In this document: in pieces, positions 16,522 through 24,900 of the stretch
Numbering within the stretch: position 1 is the first letter of the stretch
Layout of the letters: each line of letters starts with the position of its first letter
Source: Microtetraspora glauca
Lineage (GTDB): Bacteria; Actinomycetota; Actinomycetes; Streptosporangiales; Streptosporangiaceae
Length of the DNA stretch: 64,000 nt
NCBI GenBank assembly: GCA_001570385.1
Contig: BBYL01000018.1
Coordinates: 168,751-232,750 of the forward strand
Direction: 5' to 3'
Notes under the pieces: generated by a model
Database searches by the model: none
What the model saw: the letters and a program-made list of their open reading frames with translations, nothing else
What the model was told of the DNA's origin: nothing
Position numbers and translations under genes: made by a program

Positions 16522-17733
16522 GTGATGCCGATCGGACTCAACACGGGCGACTCCGCCTGGGTGCTCGTGAGCACCGCGATGGTGCTGCTCATGACCCCGG
16601 GCCTGGCGTTCTTCTACGGCGGAATGGTCCGTGCGAAGAACGTATTCAGCATGGTCTTCATGAGCTTCGTCTCGATCAGCATCGTGACGATCATCTGGTT
16701 CGGCTACGGCTACGGCCTCGCGTTCGGCAAGGACGCCGGCGGGCTCGGCCTGATCGGCTGGGGTGACTTCCGCTTCGCGGACGTCCTGCCGACGGACCTC
16801 ACCGGCAGGGTCCCGACGTACGCCTTCGCGCTCTTCCAGCTCACGTTCGCGATCATCACGGTGGCGCTGATCAGCGGCTCGGTCGCCGGGCGCATCCGCG
16901 TCGGTCCGTGGATGGTCTTCTCCCTGTTGTGGTCGACCGTCGTCTACTCGCCGGTGGCGCACTGGGTGTTCGACCGTACGGGCTGGATCAACAAGATGGG
17001 GACGCTCGACTTCGCCGGAGGGCTGGTGGTCGAGCTGAACTCGGGGATGGCCGGGCTCGCGCTGGCGATCGCACTTGGGCCGGGCATCCGCTACCGGCGC
17101 AGGGAGCCGCCGGAGCCCAGCAACATCCCGATGGTCATGATCGGCCTGGCCCTGCTCTGGTTCGGCTGGTTCGGATTCAACGGCGGATCCGCGATGGCGG
17201 ACGGCAGGGTCGCGGTCAACGCCTTCGCGAACACGTTCATCGCCGGCTGCTCCGGGATGCTCACCTGGATGGCGGTCGAATGGTTCAGGAAGCGGCGGCT
17301 CAGCAAGCTCGGCTCGGGCACCGGCGCCGTCGCCGGGCTGGTCGCCATCACGCCCTCGTGCGCGTACGTGAACGTCGAGGGCGCCTTCGCGATCGGCATC
17401 TTCGCCGCGCTGGTCTGCTCGTTCGCGGTCCAGTGGAAGTTCGTGCTCGGGTACGACGACACGCTGGACGTGGTCGGGGTGCACGGCGCGGGCGGCGTCG
17501 TGGGCCTGCTCGCGCTCGGCTTCTTCTCGACCGGCTTTCTCGGCAGCGCTGGGCTGTTCTACGGCGGCGGGGGAGCGCTGCTCGGCAAGCAGGTCCTGGC
17601 GATCCTCGCGGTGATGTTCTACACCTTCGTCGTCACGTACCTGCTCGGCAAGCTCGTGGACAGGACGCTGCGGCTGAAGGAGACGGAGGAGGAGCAGCTC
17701 GCCGGATCGGACCTCCAGTTCGGCACGGAGTGA
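16522..17733 (+). CDS. amt: Amt/Mep-family ammonium transporter with H-to-E twin-His change
   Basis: This 403-residue Amt protein has about eleven membrane segments and the typical FYGGMVRAKN, HWVF and DVVGVHGAGG motifs. The first residue of the pore twin-His pair is Glu171 (FAGGLVVELNSG, where AmtB has VVHINA); the second His is retained. The same H-to-E change is known from fungal Mep1/Mep3-type proteins and is linked to altered transport. The start may be GTG 16522 or ATG 16525, and GAGG lies upstream of both. It is divergent from the urea transporter with 200 bp between, and no glnK gene follows. It probably handles ammonium produced or released around the urease system. Confidence 0.93.
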   Translation: MMPIGLNTGDSAWVLVSTAMVLLMTPGLAFFYGGMVRAKNVFSMVFMSFVSISIVTIIWFGYGYGLAFGKDAGGLGLIGWGDFRFADVLPTDLTGRVPTYAFALFQLTFAIITVALISGSVAGRIRVGPWMVFSLLWSTVVYSPVAHWVFDRTGWINKMGTLDFAGGLVVELNSGMAGLALAIALGPGIRYRRREPPEPSNIPMVMIGLALLWFGWFGFNGGSAMADGRVAVNAFANTFIAGCSGMLTWMAVEWFRKRRLSKLGSGTGAVAGLVAITPSCAYVNVEGAFAIGIFAALVCSFAVQWKFVLGYDDTLDVVGVHGAGGVVGLLALGFFSTGFLGSAGLFYGGGGALLGKQVLAILAVMFYTFVVTYLLGKLVDRTLRLKETEEEQLAGSDLQFGTE

Positions 17734-17846
17734 CGCTCACGGGGGCGGAGCGCCTGGAGGGCCGGGGATCACCGGGCGGCCGGACGGCGAGCTCGCCTTC
17801 GCGGGCGCGGACCTCGCCGCCACGACCGCGCGCCACGGGGGATCTG

Positions 17847-18395
17847 CTAACGGACCTTGACCCAGCCCCTGCCGATGAGGTCGTCCCTGGTGATCTCGTC
17901 GAGGTAGTCCCCGATGCTGCCGCCGTAGTCCAGCGTCACGGGCGCCCAGTAGTGCGACGCGCGGAACTTTCCGTAGTAGCTGGACTTGAGCCACACGTTG
18001 AACGACATGGTGATCTTGGTGTAGTCGAGCGAGCGGACCACGCAGTACACCCCGTAGTTTCCCGCGGAGTTCCGCTTCTGGGCGCCGCACTTGGCGCCCC
18101 TGGGCTTGGTCACGAACCTGACCTTCGACACGATGCCGTGCGGCAGGTCCGTCTCCAGGACGAGCGCCTCGTCGTCGATCTGGTCGGGACGGGTGACCGT
18201 GAAGGTGAAGCGGACGGGGCTGCCCCTCCTGATCGCCGAGGGGTAGGTCACCCGGACCTTGGTCGTCCGCCGCTCGACCGTGGAGGAAGCGGCGGACGCG
18301 TGCGCCTTGGACGACTCGGTGACGGCGTGCGCCGGGACGGGGGACATGAGGAGCGCCGCCGCGAGACATGTGGCAGCGGTGAGGAACCTACGCAT
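17847..18395 (-). CDS. Secreted hypothetical protein
   Basis: This 182-residue protein begins with a signal peptide (MRRFLTAAT...PAHA, cleavage near residue 24). A beta-rich domain follows with two Cys (AKCGAQK, GVYCVVR) that could form a disulfide. A segment KVRVTYPSAIRRGSPVRFTFTV looks like an immunoglobulin-like strand pair. The ATG has GAGGG upstream. I do not recognise a family and there is no operon partner. Confidence 0.6.
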   Translation of the reverse strand: MRRFLTAATCLAAALLMSPVPAHAVTESSKAHASAASSTVERRTTKVRVTYPSAIRRGSPVRFTFTVTRPDQIDDEALVLETDLPHGIVSKVRFVTKPRGAKCGAQKRNSAGNYGVYCVVRSLDYTKITMSFNVWLKSSYYGKFRASHYWAPVTLDYGGSIGDYLDEITRDDLIGRGWVKVR

Positions 18396-18579
18396 GATCG
18401 CCCTCTGCTTGGGGAGTGTCGATTCGCTGGTGCACTCTTACGATCACAAGAGGGGATCTGTCCGGCAAGCACTTTTTGTCCACTCGTCACCCTCCGTCCG
18501 GGGGATGTTCGTGGACGGCGTCCTCCCCCCAGGGCCGCGATGACCGTACGGCCGTGAGGGGAGAAGCGGGGAAGGTACG

Positions 18580-18975
18580 TCAGTCGTCGTCCCCGGCGTC
18601 GTGGCCGCTGTCGTCGGTGCCGGTGTGACGCTGGTGGTGGTCGCCGCGGTCGTCATGGTGGTCGGCCTCGTTCTTCAGGACCGACCCCTTCACCGCGTCG
18701 ACGGTGATCTCCCGAGCGGCGCCCTTGGCGGTCCGCAGTTCGATGTCCCAGACCTGGCGTCCGTGCTCCCACTCCAGCTCGGTGGCGGTGACCCAGCCGC
18801 CGGGAACCTTGGCGAGGGCCGCCCGTACCGCCTGCTCGTTCGAGACCGCGGGCGCCTTTGCCGCGGACGGGGAGGCGGAGGGGGCGGAAGCCTGGTCCGC
18901 GGCGAAGGCGGCGGTCCCGCCGGCGGTGATGGCGGCCGCCGCGGCGAGTCCGGCGATGATCGTGAGCTTGCGCAT
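18580..18975 (-). CDS. Secreted PepSY-domain protein with Asp/His-rich tail
   Basis: This 131-residue exported protein has a signal peptide (MRKLTIIAG...AFAAD), a Ser/Pro/Ala-rich linker and one PepSY-like domain (AVRAALAKVPGGWVTATEL...WDIELRTAKG...ITVDAVKGSVL). It ends with about 27 residues dominated by Asp and His that should bind divalent metal. ATG 18975 follows GGAGGT. It stands 90 bp downstream of a sensor kinase/regulator pair in the same direction, a frequent arrangement for PepSY proteins. Confidence 0.78.
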   Translation of the reverse strand: MRKLTIIAGLAAAAAITAGGTAAFAADQASAPSASPSAAKAPAVSNEQAVRAALAKVPGGWVTATELEWEHGRQVWDIELRTAKGAAREITVDAVKGSVLKNEADHHDDRGDHHQRHTGTDDSGHDAGDDD

Positions 18976-19066
18976 TCTGACCTCCGGTGCGTTCGGTGTC
19001 CTTGCTGACACCCGAAGGTTCTCCTGATCGGTCATAGCGGCGAGCTTCCGGAACCCTAACGAGGAG

Positions 19067-20344
19067 TTAATTCGGCGGAGGCCCGAGTTCCACGATGACG
19101 AACGCGCCCCCGTCCGGCCCTCCGGCCGTCTCCAGCGAGCCGCCCGACCGTTCGGCGGCCCGCCGGGTGATGTCCAGCCCGAGGCCGGTGGAGGCGCCGC
19201 CGCTCACCCCGCGCCGCGCCGGGTCGCCGCCGCCGAAGCCCGGCCCCTCGTCGCCGACCACGAGTACGGCTCCGCCATCCGGACGCCGGTCAAGCCGGAC
19301 GGCGAAGGGCGTGCCCTCGGGAGTGTGCGCGAACACGTTCTCCAGGAGGGCGTCCACGCAGGTGGCAAGGGCCTCGGCGGTGAGCCCGACGGTGACGGGG
19401 GAGCCCGCCAGGTCGCGGGTGACCCGGCGGTCCTGGTCCCGGGCGAGCATCGCCCAGTAGTCCAGGCGTTCCGCGACGACGAGCGCCGCGTCACACTCGC
19501 CGGTGGCGTCCTGCCGCGAACGCCGCGCCTCCTTGATCACCTGGGTGACCATGCGCTCCATCGACTCCACCGCGGCCGACACCCGCGTGGCCTGCTCGCT
19601 CTCCGGCAGGGCGTCGGCCTCCAGCCGCAACGCGGTCAGCGGCGTACGCAGCCGGTGGGACAGATCGGCCACCGCCTCGCGCTCCTGGGCGAGCAGCACG
19701 AGGATGCGCCCCGCGAGATGATTCAGCGCGGTGGCGACCTCGCGTACCTCCCGCGGCCCCTCGGCGGGCGCGCGGGCGGACAGTTCACCGGCGGCGAGCC
19801 GGTGCGAAACCCGCGCCAGCCCCGAGATGAGGCGGACCTGCGAGCGGGCCAGGCGGTCGGCGACCACCAGGCTGATCAGGAGCAGCCCGAGGCCGAGCAG
19901 CCCGAGGATCGCCCGCGCCCTGGCCACGCCACGGGTCAGATCCTCGTCGGACACGAACGTGCGGATGACCGCCGTGCGCGCCGACGTCCCCTGGACGGCC
20001 ACGAGGATCTCCCGCCCTCCGGAGGCGTTCGCGGTAAGACTGCGGCCGGTGAAGGCGAGCCGGACCGCGTCCGACTCGGCCGCGGGCGCCCCCAGCACAC
20101 CACCCGAGGGCAGGAAGACCGTGAGCGGGAAGCCGCCCGCGCTGTTGGCCTGCTCCAATGCCAGTTCGAGCCCGGTCCGGCCGCCCGCCGAGACCACGGG
20201 CACCAGCGACTGGGCGCGTACGAGCGCGTCGGCGGTGGCCCGGTCCGCGGCGAGCACGCCGGCCAGGAACGCGAGCGGGGCGAGGAAGGCGACCAGGGCC
20301 AGGGAGACGGTGGAGGCCACCAGGACGAGCAGGCGCCGCCTCAT
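19067..20344 (-). CDS. Sensor histidine kinase
   Basis: This is a 425-residue membrane kinase. A transmembrane segment near residues 5-28, a periplasmic region of about 130 residues and a second membrane segment near 165-185 come first. HAMP-like and HisKA regions follow, with the phospho-acceptor His in DLSHRLRTPLTAL, then the HATPase domain (N-box ENVFAHTPEG, DEGPGF, STGLGLDI). ATG 20344 overlaps the regulator stop (ATGA), so the two are co-translated. It likely senses an envelope or metal signal, given the PepSY gene next to it. Confidence 0.92.
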   Translation of the reverse strand: MRRRLLVLVASTVSLALVAFLAPLAFLAGVLAADRATADALVRAQSLVPVVSAGGRTGLELALEQANSAGGFPLTVFLPSGGVLGAPAAESDAVRLAFTGRSLTANASGGREILVAVQGTSARTAVIRTFVSDEDLTRGVARARAILGLLGLGLLLISLVVADRLARSQVRLISGLARVSHRLAAGELSARAPAEGPREVREVATALNHLAGRILVLLAQEREAVADLSHRLRTPLTALRLEADALPESEQATRVSAAVESMERMVTQVIKEARRSRQDATGECDAALVVAERLDYWAMLARDQDRRVTRDLAGSPVTVGLTAEALATCVDALLENVFAHTPEGTPFAVRLDRRPDGGAVLVVGDEGPGFGGGDPARRGVSGGASTGLGLDITRRAAERSGGSLETAGGPDGGAFVIVELGPPPN

Positions 20345-21030
20345 ACGCCAGGGTCCACCAGCTTGACGCCCACACCTCTGACGGCGCGGATGTAGCGGGG
20401 CTCCTGCGCGGACTCGCCGAGCTTGTTGCGCAGCCACGAGAGGTGGACGTCGACGGTCTTGTCCGCCCCGCCGTACGGCACCTGCCAGACCTGGGTGAGC
20501 AACTCGCGCTTACTGACCACCTGGCCGGGACGCGCGGCCAGATAGCAGAGGAGGTCGAACTCCTTGGGCCGCAGATCCAGGGACGTGCCGCGCATCGTCA
20601 CCTCGCGGCTGCGCGGGTCGATGCGCAGCTCGCCCACGGTCAGCGGCCGCATGCCGTCGTCCTCGCCGCCCTGCAGGCGGCGCAGCACGGCCCGGATCCG
20701 CGCGTCGAGCTGTACGGCGCCGAACGGCTTGACGAGATAGTCGTCGGCACCGGCGTCGAGCACCCGGGCGATCTCCGACTCGTCGTCGCGCGCGGTGGCG
20801 ACGATCAGCGGCACCGAGCTCACCGCGCGCAGCATGCGGATGATCTCATAGCCGTCCACGTCGGGCAGGCCGAGGTCGAGGACGACGAGGTCGGGGCGGT
20901 CGTCCATGGCCATGCGCAGGCCGGCCAACCCGGTGGAGGCGGAGGTCATCGCGTGGCCGCGCTCGGTGAGGGTTCGCATCAGGGCGGACCGGACGGCAGG
21001 ATCGTCCTCCACCAGCAGGAGTTGCGCCAC
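20341..21030 (-). CDS. OmpR-family response regulator
   Basis: This is a 229-residue regulator with a receiver domain (acidic VEDD, phospho-Asp in VVLDLGLPDVDG, Lys in LVKPFG) and a C-terminal winged helix (LDLRPKEFDLLCYLA, VDVHLSWLRNKLG, IRAVRGVGVKL). I took the GTG at 21030 (VAQLLLVEDD) as start. An in-frame GTG at 21039 and an upstream extension are possible because no ribosome-binding site is strong. It is partner of the kinase downstream. Confidence 0.92.
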   Translation of the reverse strand: MAQLLLVEDDPAVRSALMRTLTERGHAMTSASTGLAGLRMAMDDRPDLVVLDLGLPDVDGYEIIRMLRAVSSVPLIVATARDDESEIARVLDAGADDYLVKPFGAVQLDARIRAVLRRLQGGEDDGMRPLTVGELRIDPRSREVTMRGTSLDLRPKEFDLLCYLAARPGQVVSKRELLTQVWQVPYGGADKTVDVHLSWLRNKLGESAQEPRYIRAVRGVGVKLVDPGV

Positions 21031-21089
21031 GGTGAACACGCTAACCGCACCCTGATGGTAGATCTGTCCTTTTCCTCCTCGCGTTGAGT

Positions 21090-21108
21090 GAGATTTAGGC
21101 AACCGTTA
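21090..21108 (+). promoter_or_regulatory. Shared GAGATTTAGG-n4-CGTTA motif, copy 1
   Basis: The motif lies about 60 bp upstream of the response-regulator start. An identical arrangement (10 bp, four variable bases, 5 bp) recurs at 23047-23065 upstream of an exported-protein gene. It may be a binding box of the OmpR-type regulator. This is inference from two copies only. Confidence 0.4.
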
Positions 21109-21404
21109 GCGGCGCGCGTCGGATCGTCGCATCAGGAGAGAGGCAGACCGTGCTTCCCAGGGCGGCCACGTGCACGGCGAGTGGTCGTGGGACGCGATCG
21201 CGCGCTGGTGGCATCAGGAGGGCGGACAGGCCGTCACCTTCGCCGGCGACGCTCGCGACCCGTCGGTGCCGGCCCGGGGCTTCTCCGAAGCCCCGGGCCG
21301 CCATGGCCGAGTCCCGCGGATTCCGGCCCCGGAGCGCATCCCGACGACTTCTGGCGGCGACGCGGATGCCGGCGACACGATGCGACACGATGGGAAGACG
21401 CGAG
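21109..21404. other. Intergenic stretch without a supported gene
   Basis: Short open frames exist on both strands but none has a credible ribosome-binding site together with normal codon bias. I see only a short direct repeat (GACACGATG twice near 21374-21392) and no gene. Confidence 0.5.
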
Positions 21405-21473
21405 TTTGTATCAAGGGGTTGCGACAAGTGGCGGGATCGGGCACTCTTCTTTGTGTCACTTGCTTGATACAAA
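21405..21473. promoter_or_regulatory. Long-spaced inverted repeat, candidate GntR operator
   Basis: TTTGTATCAAG at 21405-21415 and its exact complement CTTGATACAAA at 21463-21473 face each other. Inside them lies a second pair, CAAGTG (21425-21430) and CACTTG (21457-21462). The right half-site abuts the ribosome-binding site of the membrane-protein gene that is coupled to a YtrA-type GntR regulator. Autoregulation by that GntR protein through these sites is the natural reading. Confidence 0.65.
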
Positions 21474-21482
21474 GGAGATGGT

Positions 21483-22367
21483 GTGGCCGCTGTGATCCCT
21501 CACGCCCTCGCGGTCGTGCTGGTGCTGGTCGCCGTGCTTCTCGCGGTGCTGATGTCGCTGAACCGTGAGGTGCGGGTGCCGGCTGGCGGGTATCTGCCCG
21601 TGCTGCGCGCCACCACGGGACGGCGCCTGTGGTCGCGGCTGGCCGGGCTGGTGGTCGGCATCGCGGCCTCCTGGCTCGCCCTGACCTGGGACGGCCTTGG
21701 CCGGGGAGCCATGCTGGCCGCCCCCGTCCTGGGGATCGGTCTCCTCATGGGCACGCTGGCGGGTGAGCTCGCCGTGCCACGGCCCCACGGGCCGATCCGC
21801 GGTGCGTCATTGGAGATCAGGAGGGCTCGCGACTACCTGCCGAGGTTCTCGGCGCCGCTGGCGGCCGCGCTCTCCCTGGTCGCCGTGGTGCTGCTGTCCG
21901 TCACCTCAGCCACGGCGAGCGCCGACGACCTGGGGCGTTCAGGGCGGGTGCTCGCCATGAGCAGCCCCGACGGCGCGGTGCGCAGCGCGACGGGTCCATG
22001 GCCCGGCTGGTTCTACGCGTGGCCGATGCTGGCCGTGCTCGCGGTCGCCTTCCTGCTTTCCGCGCTGGTGACACACCGTGTCGTCCAGCGTGGTCGCCCG
22101 GGCCTCGACCCGGCGGCGAGAGCCGTGGACGACGCGCAGCGTGCCCATTCGGCTCGTGTGGTCACCGCGGCCTATGGCCTGTGCGTGGCCCTGCCGCTGA
22201 CCGGGGTCGCCGTCGTCGCCGCGGGTGCCCTCTTCCGGCAGAGCGACCTCGCCGGCTGGGCCGCACCCGGAGCGTTCGCGCTCCTGGGGGTGGCTCTCCT
22301 CGCCGCGGGCTCGGCCGTCTGGTATCTGGCCGAGCTGCTGTCCCGGCCGCGGATCAGGGCCTCGTGA
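21483..22367 (+). CDS. Polytopic membrane protein partnered with GntR regulator
   Basis: This 294-residue protein has about six membrane segments. A short charged loop carries RRARDYLPRF between the first and second halves, which resembles DUF1648-type proteins found beside YtrA-subfamily regulators. The GTG start follows AAAGGAG, and the stop overlaps the GTG of the regulator gene. Its role is unknown; YtrA-linked membrane proteins often respond to envelope stress or antibiotics. Confidence 0.7.
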   Translation: MAAVIPHALAVVLVLVAVLLAVLMSLNREVRVPAGGYLPVLRATTGRRLWSRLAGLVVGIAASWLALTWDGLGRGAMLAAPVLGIGLLMGTLAGELAVPRPHGPIRGASLEIRRARDYLPRFSAPLAAALSLVAVVLLSVTSATASADDLGRSGRVLAMSSPDGAVRSATGPWPGWFYAWPMLAVLAVAFLLSALVTHRVVQRGRPGLDPAARAVDDAQRAHSARVVTAAYGLCVALPLTGVAVVAAGALFRQSDLAGWAAPGAFALLGVALLAAGSAVWYLAELLSRPRIRAS

Positions 22368-22843
22368 TCGAGGTCGATGTCACCAGTCCCTCTCCGCCGT
22401 ACGAGCAGATCCGGTCGCAGCTCGCGGAGCTGATCAGGTGCGGCGTGTTGGGCGTGGGGACCCGGCTGCCTCCGGTGCGCCAGCTCGCCGCCGATCTGGG
22501 CCTGGCGGCGGGCACGGTGGCCCGGGCCTACAAGGAGCTGGAGCAGGCGGGATACGTCAGCGGGAAACGCGGTGGCGGCACCCGTGTGCTGGCGCAACCC
22601 GAGCCCCGGGCGGCGCGGGCTGACCTGATCAGGGGGCATGCCCGCGCCTACCTCACCGAAGTCGCCCGGCTCGGCGGGTCCGTCGAGGAAGCGGTCGCCG
22701 CCCTGTCCGAGGTGGCCACGGCCGCAGAGGAGGTAGCGGTCTCGGAGGCAGTGGCGGTCTCGGAGGCGGTGGTCTCGGATGCGCACCAGGGCAGGGCCTC
22801 CGACGAACCTTCGGGGGGCCGAAGCAGGCTCGGCCCTTTGTAG
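22364..22843 (+). CDS. GntR regulator, YtrA subfamily
   Basis: This 159-residue regulator has an N-terminal winged helix (PYEQIRSQLAELIRCG, LPPVRQLAADLGLAAGTVARAYKELEQAGYV, RGGGTRV) followed by a short helical effector-free domain, as in the YtrA subfamily. The C-terminus carries an extra stretch of about 35 residues with AVSEAV repeats. It is coupled by GTGA overlap to the membrane-protein gene. Confidence 0.88.
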   Translation: MIEVDVTSPSPPYEQIRSQLAELIRCGVLGVGTRLPPVRQLAADLGLAAGTVARAYKELEQAGYVSGKRGGGTRVLAQPEPRAARADLIRGHARAYLTEVARLGGSVEEAVAALSEVATAAEEVAVSEAVAVSEAVVSDAHQGRASDEPSGGRSRLGPL

Positions 22844-22860
22844 GGATAGAGGCGCGGCCT

Positions 22861-22940
22861 TTCACGGGGCGGGAGGAAGCCCCGGCTCTTCACAGCGCGG
22901 GAGGAAGCCCCGGCTCTTCACGGGGGCGGACGCAGGCCCC
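22861..22940. repeat. 28-bp tandem repeat
   Basis: Three direct copies begin at 22861, 22889 and 22917. The first two are nearly identical, of the form TTCAC-GGGGCGGGAGGAAGCCCCGGC-TC, and the third is degenerate. Each copy can form a small GC-rich hairpin (GGGGC...GCCCC type). It lies just after the GntR gene and may serve as a transcription stop. It is not a CRISPR array because there are no spacers. Confidence 0.7.
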
Positions 22941-23046
22941 GGCAGGGACGGGCGGTATGCCGTCCGTACTCAAGCGGGAACGCGCGGCTCGGTCCGGCCA
23001 TGGCCGCAGATGGCGGGACGGGCGCCTCGCCTGCCTCGGGTTGGGA

Positions 23047-23065
23047 GAGATTTAGGGCGGCGTTA
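23047..23065 (+). promoter_or_regulatory. Shared GAGATTTAGG-n4-CGTTA motif, copy 2
   Basis: This is the second occurrence of the motif found upstream of the response-regulator gene. Here it ends 25 bp before the start of the exported-protein gene at 23091. The shared 15 of 19 positions suggest common regulation. Confidence 0.4.
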
Positions 23066-23090
23066 AGGTCGGGCCTGGCAGGCTGGCCAC

Positions 23091-23615
23091 GTGAACCGGC
23101 GCTCGCTTTTCGGGATCCTCGGCTGGCTGATCGCCGCCGCCGTCGCCACCGTGACCAGCACATGGGCCATCTCCCTGCTCGGAGAGGGGCTGACCCAGAA
23201 GGTGGTGTCGCCCATGAGCCAGGCCGACGTCGACCGGGCGCTCGCGGTCGCCACCGCGACCGGGAGTCCCGTGACGCCGAGCCCGTCCCCGACCGAGGGT
23301 GCTACGACGCCCGTGACCCCCAGCCCGTCCGCGACCGGGAGTCCCATGGCCCCCGTGACGTCGAGCCCGGCCGCCACGGGTGGTGTCACCCGTGCGTTCA
23401 CCGTCCCCGGTGGCTCCTTCGTCGTGAGCTGTGACCGCGACCAGGCGTCGCTCCTGTCATGGAGCCCCGCCCAGGGGTACGCCGCCGACGATGTGGACCG
23501 GGGGCCGGACCGGGAGGTCAAGGTGGAGTTCGAGTCGGAGGCCGACAAGGTCACCGTGAAGATCACCTGCCCCGGAGGGGTCCCCGTACCGACCGCGAAG
23601 GTCCACGACGACTGA
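23091..23615 (+). CDS. Membrane-anchored or exported hypothetical protein
   Basis: This 174-residue protein starts with a single hydrophobic segment (residues 8-30, signal or anchor). A Thr/Pro/Ser linker follows (about residues 56-98, with TPSPSP-type repeats), then a C-terminal domain with two Cys (VVSCDRDQ and KITCPGG) that probably pair. The GTG start is the only one placing the hydrophobic segment at the N-terminus. I do not recognise the family. Confidence 0.65.
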   Translation: MNRRSLFGILGWLIAAAVATVTSTWAISLLGEGLTQKVVSPMSQADVDRALAVATATGSPVTPSPSPTEGATTPVTPSPSATGSPMAPVTSSPAATGGVTRAFTVPGGSFVVSCDRDQASLLSWSPAQGYAADDVDRGPDREVKVEFESEADKVTVKITCPGGVPVPTAKVHDD

Positions 23616-23799
23616 CAGTGATGATGTAGGTGAGCACCTCCCGCCAGGGCTTGACGGGACCGGCCGGAGAGCCGCATGCCTGGCCGCTGGCCGCCACTCG
23701 GGGCCGAGCAGGGAGCCTAAGTAGCCGAGGGGCGGGGAGCCGTCCGGCCCATGGTCGCCCGGGCCCTTGCGCTTCTGGGCCGGGGATGCAGGGCGGTGA

Positions 23800-24374
23800 T
23801 CAAAGGTCACGGTCGTCCTTGCGGGCGCGGTGCCAGGCCGCCTCGAAATCGTCTCTGCTGATCTCCAAGTCCTTCAGTTCTGGGTCGAAGAGGTCCACGA
23901 CGGGCGGTTGAACGGCCAGTCGTCCGGATCGCTCTTGAGGGCGTCTCCGTGCTCGGCCAACTCGACCTGCCTCAGGCGGTGGCCGTCGGATCCGATCTCC
24001 ATCAGGTAGTCGGCCGGGTCGACGCCGTCGTCTCCGTCCCAGTGGCGCCGTAGGTAGACGATGGTTCGGTCGGCCAGCGCCCCGAAGCCGGGCAGGTATC
24101 GGTGCGCTTGCCGCTTGGCGCGCAAGTCGTCCAGCCCTGCGGGCATGGTCGGTGCGTCGACGTCGACCTCTTCCAGGTCCCATTCTTCTGCTTGTTCGAT
24201 GGCTTCCGCGGTTTCGGCCACCTCTACCTCGGCGAACGTCTCGAGGATTCGCCGGGCTGAGTATGCGCGGACCCACCACCGCGTGCCACCGATGCCGTAG
24301 TCGTGCAAGATCAGAAACCGGCGCTTGGCCTCGGCGTTTTCACCGGTCACGGGGCATCGTCTCCCACTCCGCAT
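23800..24374 (-). pseudogene. Conserved hypothetical protein, frameshifted
   Basis: Two overlapping frames complete one another. The upstream frame (24374 to 23874) encodes an acidic soluble protein (FLILHDYGIGGTRWWVRAYS ... DPDDWPFNRP) and then runs into an unrelated short tail. The other frame continues with VVDLFDPELKDLEISRDDF and EAAWHRARKDDRDL to 23800. A one-base change near 23907-23920 would join them into about 190 residues. It may be a true mutation, a sequencing error or, less likely, programmed frameshifting. Function unknown. Confidence 0.6.
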
Positions 24375-24436
24375 CGGGCGGCTCGATCCCTATAAGAACA
24401 ATTCGGCACCGCCGGCAGAACTCCAGTGCGGGGCGC

Positions 24437-24787
24437 TCAAAGGTCTCGCTTCCTGCTCATCGCTAGCAGCACAACGCGAAGGAGCAACCACAGGAGGCCG
24501 GCCTGCATCAGCCCGCCGGCGGTTGCGACGATGAGCGGCAGGACGTTTCGCATCCACGACGGCCCGACCTCGGCGTAGCAGAGTCCAGTCACCTGGCAGA
24601 GATCGAGCAGGACGGTGCCCAGCGGGTAGGTGGCGGGACCGACGAACAGGAACGCCAGCCCGTTTCCTCCTCCTCCGATGAAAGACGGCAGGCTGAGAGC
24701 GGCGAGCCCTATGATCACGACGGCATACGCGCCTGCAAGGAACTCGGCCATGCTGAGAGGCCCAGGGGGATCCGACTTCGCCGACAT
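24437..24787 (-). CDS. Small membrane protein
   Basis: This 116-residue protein has three hydrophobic segments (about residues 15-40, 44-64 and 82-110) and a short basic C-terminus (MSRKRDL). The middle loop has two Cys (DLCQVTGLCYAE). It is upstream of the frameshifted gene in the same direction, 62 bp apart. No family can be named with certainty. Confidence 0.6.
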   Translation of the reverse strand: MSAKSDPPGPLSMAEFLAGAYAVVIIGLAALSLPSFIGGGGNGLAFLFVGPATYPLGTVLLDLCQVTGLCYAEVGPSWMRNVLPLIVATAGGLMQAGLLWLLLRVVLLAMSRKRDL

Positions 24788-24900
24788 TCCACACTCACAT
24801 GACGCCAGGAAACGGAGATCAGGCCACGAGCCTATGTGATCTATGGTCTCTCGGTCGCCGTAGCTGCAGGAGTTCCGGGCCAGGAAAGACAGGTGAGCAG

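Noticed and set aside
21109..21404. Small protein genes upstream of the GntR operon
   Set aside because: Open frames on both strands overlap, lack good starts and have Arg/Ser-rich shadow-like composition.
22861..22940. CRISPR array
   Set aside because: Repeats are directly adjacent with no spacers and no cas genes.
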